Positions 1-7,300 of a stretch of DNA of 31,267 nucleotides are shown piece by piece. Made by a program: the position numbers and the translations under genes. Where the stretch lies: the NCBI GenBank assembly GCA_023091735.1, contig JALKBU010000605.1, forward strand, positions 1-31,267, written 5' to 3'. This stretch comes from Trichomonas tenax (taxonomy: Eukaryota; Parabasalia; Trichomonadida; Trichomonadidae). The notes beneath the pieces were generated by a model that saw only the letters and a list, made by a program, of their open reading frames with translations, ran no database searches and had not been told where the DNA came from. The stretch's first letter is position 1; every line of letters starts with the position of its first letter.

Positions 1-48
1 AGGTATATGCTCGTTGATGATAGAGTTGTGGCTCGTCAACAACACTAA
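1..48 (+). CDS. Possible C-terminal end of an upstream protein (partial)
   Basis: Frame 1 is open from the left edge to a TAA at 46-48 and gives 15 residues ending DDRVVARQQH. The composition is coding-like compared with the A/T-rich sequence after it, but the stretch is too short to assign a family. It could equally be non-coding; nothing else supports it. Confidence 0.25.
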   Translation, partial: RYMLVDDRVVARQQH

Positions 49-117
49 CCTGGATGTATTGGTTAGACAACAAAGATATTTATGATACTTTTTATAAAGG
101 TGACAATTTGCCCGCGC

Positions 118-186
118 AAAAAGTGACGGTTTATTCATAAAAGTGACTTTAAGGTTCACCTGTCACTTTTTGATGTTCACTTTTGT
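118..186. promoter_or_regulatory. Cluster of AAAAGTGAC / GTCACTTTT elements upstream of the adaptor gene
   Basis: AAAAAGTGAC lies at 118-127, AAAAGTGAC at 139-147, GTCACTTTT at 162-170 and a related TTCACTTTTGTCA from 176. The copies at 139-147 and 162-170 are exact reverse complements 14 bases apart, so they could be a binding-site pair for a dimer or a hairpin. The same 9-mer recurs as a pair in the sirtuin/macrodomain promoter (6137-6240). A regulatory role is inferred from position and recurrence. The rest of 49-309 is A/T-rich with no other recognised signal, and no clear TCAYW Initiator sits just before the ATG at 310; the nearest is TCAAT at 289-293. Confidence 0.45.
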
Positions 187-309
187 CATAGACTCAGGAA
201 TTTTGCGTCTCCGAAAATGAACAACTGTATCAGAAATCCATATTTTCACTGTCAGCCAACATTTTTGAAAAAAAAATTGTGAAATTTGTCAATATTTAAA
301 GCTTTTGGG

Positions 310-3300
310 ATGTTCGATTTTATTAAAAAAATCAAACAGCCGCAAGAAAATCTACCAAAAATGCAAGTAATCATTCGCAGGCTTCTCGAAAAAATCATTG
401 AAAGTCAAGGTCCTCGCATAGAAGCAAAAGATTTAGCATCGATTCTCGTTCACACGGGAAGCATCGACGATTGCGGGGAGGTGATGCTTGCTATTGCTTA
501 CATGATGGACCACAACAGCGATAAACCACTAACTATCTTTAAATTGCTTAAAATCGTTTACGCAGGTCTCGTTAAAGCTCGTGCGACATTTTTACCAGCT
601 GCCCAGGCATTTGCGCCAGAAATACAGACGCTTACATATCTCTCATTCAAAAAACAAGAAGCTGGATATCGTGAACATGTTCATTTCTTGTCACGAGCGA
701 TTTACAAACACATAATCTTCGGCGCCGAGCTACCAGAACCACAGATGTTCCAGATAGAAACATTTGTGAGCGAGATTCCAGCTTCAAATATCTCAAACAA
801 TCCCAAAGCTAAAGAATTCTCCCAGTTGTCTGATAATCAAGCGAATGAACAGAATGTTTTGTCATCAATGCTTGATTGGAATGATAATAAAGATGATTTA
901 GTTCCAACCTCTGCTCAGAATTCGATTGATGATCAGAAACTTATGGATCTTTCTGCAGTTAGTGCGCATGAAGAAGATCCTCAAATTCTCGGAGAAAATA
1001 CGAATGAAAATGAAAAGCCACGAATTCCTGCTGCTTTCGCGCAAATGTCAAATGAATCATTACTTGATCTCGATGCGCCACCAGCCGGTCATGAAGAACT
1101 TGGTGGTGGACTACTTTTCGATGATTTTATTTCACCAACAACAAATACTCAAACGAAACCTAAAAAGGATCCAAGCGCTGAAATTTTGGATCAGTTTTTG
1201 CATGATCCAGCAGATAATATCGATAACATTCCATTTACAAAGCAAATTGATAGCGATTTCGCACCAATAGGAAGTAGCGATAACACTGCACTTATTGATG
1301 ATTTCGCGTCAGTTCCAACAAGTGGCTCCAATCAAGGAATTTCAGATCCATTTTCACAAATACCGTCTTTCAGCAGCAATGAAAGCTTAGAACCATTTGA
1401 TCCATTCTCAAACATTGTTCCTGTCAAACAAACAATCAAACCGCCGTCAGGTGATAATATATTAAAGCCAAACGATTTTACTCCGAAAGACCAGGCACCA
1501 GGAAGCAATCCATTTGGTACACCATTACAATCTAATGGATTAAACGATGTTTTCGACCCATTCTCGAAACCAACACAGCAAAAATCAAACGATATTTTAG
1601 AACAAATTACAAGTGCTCCAGCGCAGCCTGTTATCACAAGCAAAGATAATATTTTCGATTCGTTCGAACAAATAACGAAGAAGACAGAACAGACAGCTTT
1701 AATTAAGGCTCCATCCAATGATGCTTTTGATCCATTCTCTAATATTCCTTCATTAAAGCCTCAAATATCAATCAAAGCATCTAATGACGCATTTGATCCT
1801 TTTGAACAACTTACATCAATTGATAAAAAATCGAATGAAAATTCATTCGAGAAAATTGCACCGACAAAGCCATCGACAGATGCTTTTGATGCATTTGGAT
1901 CTCCACAACCAGTTGCTGCTGTCAAACCTGCATCGAAACCAACACCAATTACTAAGCCTGAAGATAACACATTCGATCCATTTGCTGATGCTCAACCAGT
2001 TAAACAATCTCCGAATCAGGATGACACATTTGATCCATTTGTCAACATTCCAGCTAAATATCAGCAACCAACGCCACAAGCAAAGCCAAGTTCACCATTG
2101 AAGCCAAAACCAGCTGCTGTAGATAACACATTCGATCCATTCACAAATATTCCTTCTAAATCTACAAATGCAACTCCAAGTAAAGTTGAAAAGAAAGAAG
2201 AAACATTTGATCCTTTCATAAATATTCCAGCAAAGTCAAATAATACGACACCTGCTAAAGTCGATAATACATTATCGCCTGATAATACATTTGACTCATT
2301 TGCTTCTATTCCTGCTAAGCCAGCAACGTTAACTAAGCCCGAAAATCATGTATCAAATGATAACGCATTTGATTCATTTGATTCCATACCAAAGCAAGGA
2401 ATAGTTACATCGCAAACACAGCCAAAGCATGCAGCTAAAACAGAAGAACCAGCAAACATGTTTGATCCATTTGAAAATCTTTCACCAAAGTCCCCAACAG
2501 CCGGTTCTTTCGAACCAATTTCACCAAAGAAATCTGATTCGTTTGTTAAAATATCTCCACATACATCAGCAAATGCCTTCGATCCATTCGCAAATGTTCC
2601 ACAAAATACTTCAAATGAACCGCTTGATCCATTTGGAAGCATTCCAGCAACAAAATCCCCACAAACAAAGCCTGTTGTTCAATCGCGTTCTGTTACATTA
2701 AATTCAAATGACACCTTTGATCCATTTGAACAAGTGAAACCACAACCACAACAACCTGCTAACAATGATATATTCGATCCATTCGGTGGAGCCAAGAAGC
2801 CAATGCCAATATCAAGCTCAACACCAAATAATGATAAGAATATTGACCTCTTCGTTGAACCACCACCACCAAAGCAGCCATCAATTAATTCATTTGACCC
2901 GATTAACCAGAAATTAGCCTTTGATCCAGTTGTTCATAAGAGTTTATCAAATGAACAAGTATATGATCCATTCACAAAGGATCCTTCATCAACTAAATCA
3001 GCCCGTAGTAACTCAATTATTGTCCAATCAATGAAGAATCCTGCTGATGCATTTGATCAAATTTCAGCTAAGCCAGCACCACCGTCTGGAAGCTTGTATG
3101 ATCCAATTGAATCTGTTAAACCGACAGCAAAGAAACAAGCAGCTTTCGAACCGCTTAATGTCACACCAAGCAAACAACCATCTTCAAGAGATTTATTTGA
3201 TTCGATCACTGGTGCACCTAAAGTACCACCAAATAATGGCGGCGTATTTGATCCGTTTGATGCTCCATCAACGGCACCTGCATCAGCAAAGAACGATGTT

Positions 3301-3876
3301 CTTGATAATTTCGCTCCTATTCAACGCTCATCATCTTCAAATGTTAAACAGCCTTCCAATAGATCTAATAGTGGCTTTGATCCGTTCTCTGTTACTGTCA
3401 CAGCTACAGTCAACAAGCCAAACACAACCAACTATGATCCATTTGGAACAGCAACAACGCAAAAACAAGGATTTGGAACTTCTCCAAAGCCACAAAACTC
3501 ACATGATTTATTCGATTTAATCGGTTCCCCACAGCAGCAACAAGTTCCTTCACCAAAGCAATCCGATTTGTACGATCCTTTCGGCAGTAAGCAGAACAAA
3601 GGCGGAAATATTTCATTAACAAGAACTGCCTCTGGTGAATCAAACGAATTATTCGATCCGATCACACCACCAGACCATGGACAACAAAACACTGTTAAAG
3701 ATACCACTGCCTCAGCAATCACAATTGCAGGAAGATTTTCTATTCAACGCACGTCCTCTAAGGCATCTGTAGATTCATTTGCAATGCCTACAAATACACC
3801 TTCTAATCTCTCCATGCAAGGTAACATTCAAAAGCAACCACAAAAATCAACCCCGAACGTGTTTGATTTCATTTGA
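310..3876 (+). CDS. Epsin/AP180-like endocytic adaptor with ENTH/ANTH-type N-terminus and many DPF motifs
   Basis: The protein has 1188 residues from the first ATG; the open frame reaches back to a TTG at 286, which is not a likely start. Residues ~10-140 look like an ENTH/ANTH/VHS-type helical domain, with a central stretch resembling helices of AP180/epsin domains (TIFKLLKIVYAGLVKA, then AFAPEIQTL). The remainder is long, disordered, rich in P/S/N/Q, and carries about 19 DPF motifs, mostly FDPF and YDPF, plus variants FDSF, FDPI and FDPV. DPF motifs bind the AP-2 alpha appendage in other eukaryotes. A clathrin-box-like LLDLD is at residues ~251-255, and one NPF (EH-domain ligand type) is at ~400. 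Together these indicate a clathrin/AP-2 cargo adaptor acting at the plasma membrane or an endosomal surface. The chain begins MFDFI and ends VFDFI. The DPF tail is the surest part; which ENTH/ANTH subfamily is unsettled. Confidence 0.8.
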   Translation: MFDFIKKIKQPQENLPKMQVIIRRLLEKIIESQGPRIEAKDLASILVHTGSIDDCGEVMLAIAYMMDHNSDKPLTIFKLLKIVYAGLVKARATFLPAAQAFAPEIQTLTYLSFKKQEAGYREHVHFLSRAIYKHIIFGAELPEPQMFQIETFVSEIPASNISNNPKAKEFSQLSDNQANEQNVLSSMLDWNDNKDDLVPTSAQNSIDDQKLMDLSAVSAHEEDPQILGENTNENEKPRIPAAFAQMSNESLLDLDAPPAGHEELGGGLLFDDFISPTTNTQTKPKKDPSAEILDQFLHDPADNIDNIPFTKQIDSDFAPIGSSDNTALIDDFASVPTSGSNQGISDPFSQIPSFSSNESLEPFDPFSNIVPVKQTIKPPSGDNILKPNDFTPKDQAPGSNPFGTPLQSNGLNDVFDPFSKPTQQKSNDILEQITSAPAQPVITSKDNIFDSFEQITKKTEQTALIKAPSNDAFDPFSNIPSLKPQISIKASNDAFDPFEQLTSIDKKSNENSFEKIAPTKPSTDAFDAFGSPQPVAAVKPASKPTPITKPEDNTFDPFADAQPVKQSPNQDDTFDPFVNIPAKYQQPTPQAKPSSPLKPKPAAVDNTFDPFTNIPSKSTNATPSKVEKKEETFDPFINIPAKSNNTTPAKVDNTLSPDNTFDSFASIPAKPATLTKPENHVSNDNAFDSFDSIPKQGIVTSQTQPKHAAKTEEPANMFDPFENLSPKSPTAGSFEPISPKKSDSFVKISPHTSANAFDPFANVPQNTSNEPLDPFGSIPATKSPQTKPVVQSRSVTLNSNDTFDPFEQVKPQPQQPANNDIFDPFGGAKKPMPISSSTPNNDKNIDLFVEPPPPKQPSINSFDPINQKLAFDPVVHKSLSNEQVYDPFTKDPSSTKSARSNSIIVQSMKNPADAFDQISAKPAPPSGSLYDPIESVKPTAKKQAAFEPLNVTPSKQPSSRDLFDSITGAPKVPPNNGGVFDPFDAPSTAPASAKNDVLDNFAPIQRSSSSNVKQPSNRSNSGFDPFSVTVTATVNKPNTTNYDPFGTATTQKQGFGTSPKPQNSHDLFDLIGSPQQQQVPSPKQSDLYDPFGSKQNKGGNISLTRTASGESNELFDPITPPDHGQQNTVKDTTASAITIAGRFSIQRTSSKASVDSFAMPTNTPSNLSMQGNIQKQPQKSTPNVFDFI

Positions 3877-4244
3877 TTGATATATTATCACTTCTTTTTT
3901 ATTTTATTAGTATAAATATCTTTTACCTATTTATAATAACATATTTTTTAATTTTATTGCTTTCTTGATATCAAAATATGACAATAATTTTTCAATTCAT
4001 TAATGATAATGCAATAAAGAAGAGTCATCGAATCATAAAGTTACTCGCGAAGTCCTTATTTTATTTTCATTATGAGCATGAAAAACAACAAAAAATTTAG
4101 ATGTAATGATTTTGTCAAAAAAAGTCACATCATACAATTTTCTTGATTCAAAATGGTGTATTCTTTATAAATGCTCTTAAAAAGTGAGACTAAAATATGC
4201 AATATGTTATATACTAACAAGTAATTTGAAAAGGGTATTAATAA
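3877..4244. other. A/T-rich intergenic stretch
   Basis: This 368-base gap between the adaptor stop and the next coding-like segment is rich in T and A runs, as expected for a 3' region. A GTG-started frame at 4184-4378 was judged a shadow. I see no RNA gene, repeat or clear promoter element. Confidence 0.5.
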
Positions 4245-5072
4245 ATGTCAGCCATCGATCAGGACTTTCTATCGTCTCTTCTACACCTCTTGTACAACTC
4301 ACATTATCGTTGAAATTTCACAAATTGACAAAATTTTGGATGCATAAATTCGATTTTCTTCTCAGAGAATTGGAATGATTAGTTCGACTTCGATCCGAAT
4401 TTCACATACTCCAATAATAAAAGAGGTGAACGCATTGATGTATCAAGGAATTATGATTTGCAAAAATACTTCGTCAACATTTCTGGTTCTTCATACGTCA
4501 TAGATACTGATCCATTTTTATATGTCACACAGCCATTGAGCAATCACAACAACATTGAAACATCTATCAACACAAATGCTAACAACAACATCAATTTAAA
4601 TAATACAGACGCAAGATCAGTCATGGAGAAGATCGACATGATGAACAGGAAGAACGCGAAGAAATTCCCAAACAACAGCTACGTCACAGGCAAGTACAAC
4701 GCGGTCGGTCCGGACGATGTCTACTACAAAGACTTTGACACCGTCGACGAAAACAACACAAGCATCGAAGCAGAACCAGACAACTTCAATCCGTACGGGC
4801 ACAAGAACCATCTCATCGAGAACACATCATCATCAACAACAGAATATAATGCCAACAACAATGAGAATAATAACAACAATAATATCAATGACAATAACGA
4901 TAACAATGTTGAATGCATGAATAAGAACATTGAAAATGATAACGAAAACAATAACGATAATGACAATGACAATGAAAGCGACAATAGTGACAATGAATTG
5001 GACAAAGATAAATCATCAGATGACGGGACAACATGCGCATTCTTCGAATATCTGTTGCATCTCTCTCTTTGA
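4245..5072 (+). pseudogene. Decayed Asn-rich gene with in-frame stops
   Basis: An ATG at 4245 opens a frame that reads MSAIDQDFLSSLLHLLYNSH and then meets TGA (4311), TGA (4323-4325) and TAG (4380-4382). The same frame then runs open to TAA-free 5072, with coding-like sequence such as DLQKYFVNISGSS, an Asn/Asp-rich low-complexity tract (roughly 4840-5000), and the end EYLLHLSL. The open segment after the third stop has no ATG until 4623, which would give a 149-residue product. About 4560-4830 is clearly richer in G+C than its surroundings, with codons such as AAC, ATC and GAC preferred, as in strongly expressed genes. All three stops are one G-to-A change from TGG (Trp). I read it as a disabled gene; a short gene starting at 4623 is the alternative. 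The family is not recognised. Confidence 0.5.
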
Positions 5073-5227
5073 TTGCATGCTTCTTATTCATTCTCCTCTA
5101 ACTCTTTTATATTATATTTTTGTTTTGTTTTATATATGTAAATCCGTATTCTATCATTAAATATATAATTTTTTATTTATGAAAATGAGAAACAAATATA
5201 ATTTAGTAAAGTTATAAAAAGAAACAT

Positions 5228-6004
5228 TTATTTATTCAAACTATTAACAACTTCCATATAAATGTTGAAATCGTTATCACTGAACAGATTGAAGATAACG
5301 TTAATATGAGAATTATGCTCCTTTTTGTATTTTAAAACAGTCTGAACAGCGATCTTTGATGCAAGCTTAATAGGAAAGTTAAATACGCCTGTGCTGATAC
5401 TGCAGAAAGCAACTGTTGAGATGTTATTTTTCGTGCATAATTCTAAAATATTAAGATATGTATTCTTCAACATTTCTTCATGCTCTTTTGTAACTGAATC
5501 AGGAACATATGGACCAACGGCATGAATAACATAATCACAAGGTAAGTTGTAACCTGGCGTCATAAAACACTCACTAACATCAAGTTCGCCTCCTTGCATG
5601 ATTTCATCACATTTCAATCGCAGCCGCATTCCACTAAACGTGTGAATTGCGTTGTCAATGCAGTGATGATGCGGTCTAAAACATCCTAAAGCTTGACTAT
5701 TTGCTGCATTTACAATGGATTCGACTTTAAGAATTGTGATATCACCTTGATAAACATAAACTTCTTTCATCACTTCATTTAAGTCCCTGATTGTGACTAA
5801 ATTCCTTTGCAAAAATAGCTGATCCAATAGAGTATCTTCTTTCTGCAATATTTGATTATCAATCGGACGAGGACTGCGAATGTTGACTAAACTGCGCCAT
5901 ATTTCTAATAACCCATCTGCATCGGAAGGAACATTGAAGCGATTATACTGATGAGAGTCTAGCAGTAAATCAATAACTAAAGACTTCAGATTATCAATAT
6001 CCAT
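5228..6004 (-). CDS. Zinc-containing macrodomain, SirTM-linked class (ADP-ribosyl hydrolase)
   Basis: The protein has 258 residues and starts at the only reasonable ATG. The N-terminal ~80 residues form the helical extension typical of this class (EIWRSLVNIRSPRPI, then LLDQLFLQRNLVTI). The macrodomain follows: GDI at 87-89, NAAN at 99-102, the zinc motif GCFRPHHHCIDN with C108, H113 and C115 as probable ligands, then LRLKC, and the phosphate loop SISTGVFNFP at ~202-211. In bacteria, Zn-macrodomains next to class M sirtuins remove ADP-ribose placed by the sirtuin. Length and motif order match the bacterial and fungal family closely. The gene is divergent from the SirTM gene 262 bases away, which supports the same pairing here. 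Cytosol is the default location; no targeting signal is visible. A minus-strand TCAAAATTG lies ~20 bases before the ATG. Confidence 0.93.
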   Translation of the reverse strand: MDIDNLKSLVIDLLLDSHQYNRFNVPSDADGLLEIWRSLVNIRSPRPIDNQILQKEDTLLDQLFLQRNLVTIRDLNEVMKEVYVYQGDITILKVESIVNAANSQALGCFRPHHHCIDNAIHTFSGMRLRLKCDEIMQGGELDVSECFMTPGYNLPCDYVIHAVGPYVPDSVTKEHEEMLKNTYLNILELCTKNNISTVAFCSISTGVFNFPIKLASKIAVQTVLKYKKEHNSHINVIFNLFSDNDFNIYMEVVNSLNK

Positions 6005-6266
6005 AAATTATTTATGTCAATTTTGAGAAAATTTATCAGAGTGATCTAAATTTTCTTTTAAATTTAGCAATATAACAATCTAAAGAATCTAAATTTTATT
6101 GACAATTCTGATTTCTCAGAAAATTGTGAAATTTTTGTCACTTTTAATGAAAATTGGGAAAACTGTTTTCTACGAGATGTGTGATTGGTATTTTAGTGAC
6201 ATTTTACTTTGTCACTTTTTAATGAAAATCTAAAAGTGACTAAATTTTTGTCAAAATCATTTTTTC
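6005..6266. promoter_or_regulatory. Shared divergent promoter of the Zn-macrodomain and SirTM genes
   Basis: These 262 bases must contain the promoters of both genes. They carry GTCACTTTT at 6137-6145 and 6211-6219 and AAAAGTGAC at 6232-6240. The last two are exact reverse complements with a 12-base spacer. GTCACTTTT(T)AATGAAAA is a direct repeat at 6137 and 6211. The palindromic 9-mer is shared with the region upstream of the adaptor gene (118-186). Co-regulation of the pair is inferred. Confidence 0.55.
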
Positions 6267-6269
6267 ATG
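6257..6269 (+). promoter_or_regulatory. Initiator-like element overlapping the SirTM start codon
   Basis: TCATTTTTTCATG fits the trichomonad Initiator pattern (core TCA+1-Y-W; extended T. vaginalis consensus TCAYTWYTCATTA). The predicted +1 A at 6259 would leave an 8-base leader, normal for trichomonads, and supports the ATG at 6267. Confidence 0.65.
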
Positions 6270-7097
6270 AGCGAAATTAGTCTCCTGAAGCAGTTACTTA
6301 ATGAACACGATTACGTATTCATTGGTGCTGGTGCAGGTCTGTCTACAGCTGCTGGTTTTGTTTACAGTGGTGCACGTTTTGAAAAGTATTTCAAAGATTA
6401 CTCTGCGAAGTACCATTTCAATGACATGTATTCAGGTGGTTTCTACGACTATGATACTCCAGAAGAGTTTTGGGCATATTGGTCAAAGTATATTTATATC
6501 AATCGTTACATGGATCCTCCATATCCTGTTTATAATGATCTTTTCAAACTTGTTAAAGACAAGAATTACTTTGTTTTAACCACAAACGTTGATCATTGTT
6601 TCCAAAAGGCAGGATTCGACAAAATGCGCTTATATTATACGCAAGGCGACTTTGGTCTGTTCCAGTGCAGTGTTCCATGCCAACAAGTTACATATGATAA
6701 CAAAGATATGGTTATTTCAATGATGAATAGTGTTAAGGATTTCCACATTGATTCTAAGCTTCTTCCTAAGTGTCCTAACTGCGGTGCACCATTAACGACA
6801 AATTTGCGAATTGATGACTTATTTGTTCAGGATCGAGGATGGTACAGAGCCGAGAGCAGATATTCACATTATTGCGATGAAGTCAGCGACAAGAAGGTCC
6901 TTTACATCGATTTAGGAACAGGAGGAAATACACCCGGAATCATTAAATACAATTTCTTTAACCAAGTTTACCGCAATCCAAAGGCATTTTATGTCAGCAT
7001 CAACATGGATCAAGAGTTTGTTCCTGAAGAAATTGCCAATAGATCTCTTATTATTACCGGTGATATTCGTGATGTATTGAACGCCCTCAAGGAATAA
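6267..7097 (+). CDS. Class M sirtuin (SirTM), probable protein ADP-ribosyltransferase
   Basis: The protein has 276 residues. The NAD-binding start GAGAGLSTAAG is at 20-30, TTNVDH at 105-110, YTQGDFGLFQC at 124-134, and the zinc tetrad is C134, C138, C169 and C172. In deacetylase sirtuins the catalytic His sits in a HG motif; here that place is Gln126, the hallmark of the SirTM class. N107, Q126 and R181 keep exactly the spacing of the residues I recall as important in the Streptococcus pyogenes enzyme (N118, Q137, R192). The family transfers ADP-ribose from NAD+ to a protein, in Firmicutes a lipoylated GcvH-like carrier, and is reversed by the partner Zn-macrodomain, here encoded divergently at 5228-6004. 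No hydrogenosomal presequence is obvious. The pair was probably gained from bacteria; that is an inference. Confidence 0.93.
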   Translation: MSEISLLKQLLNEHDYVFIGAGAGLSTAAGFVYSGARFEKYFKDYSAKYHFNDMYSGGFYDYDTPEEFWAYWSKYIYINRYMDPPYPVYNDLFKLVKDKNYFVLTTNVDHCFQKAGFDKMRLYYTQGDFGLFQCSVPCQQVTYDNKDMVISMMNSVKDFHIDSKLLPKCPNCGAPLTTNLRIDDLFVQDRGWYRAESRYSHYCDEVSDKKVLYIDLGTGGNTPGIIKYNFFNQVYRNPKAFYVSINMDQEFVPEEIANRSLIITGDIRDVLNALKE

Positions 7098-7300
7098 CCG
7101 ATTTTTATAATAAACTATTTTTTATTTATATTATTTATATAAACACTTTAAGTTTACCCACTCAGGAATTTGTAATATTAATGAGTTATGCGCACTATTT
7201 AAAATAGGCGACTCACATGAAATGTAAGCTATTCAAAATTATACTGCCCCTTAAGTTTTTCTAATATGATAACATTTATAAAAAAAAACAAAAATAAATA

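Noticed and set aside
286..309. N-terminal extension of the adaptor from a TTG
   Set aside because: TTG starts are not expected in a eukaryotic nuclear gene; the ATG at 310 is in frame and begins the domain.
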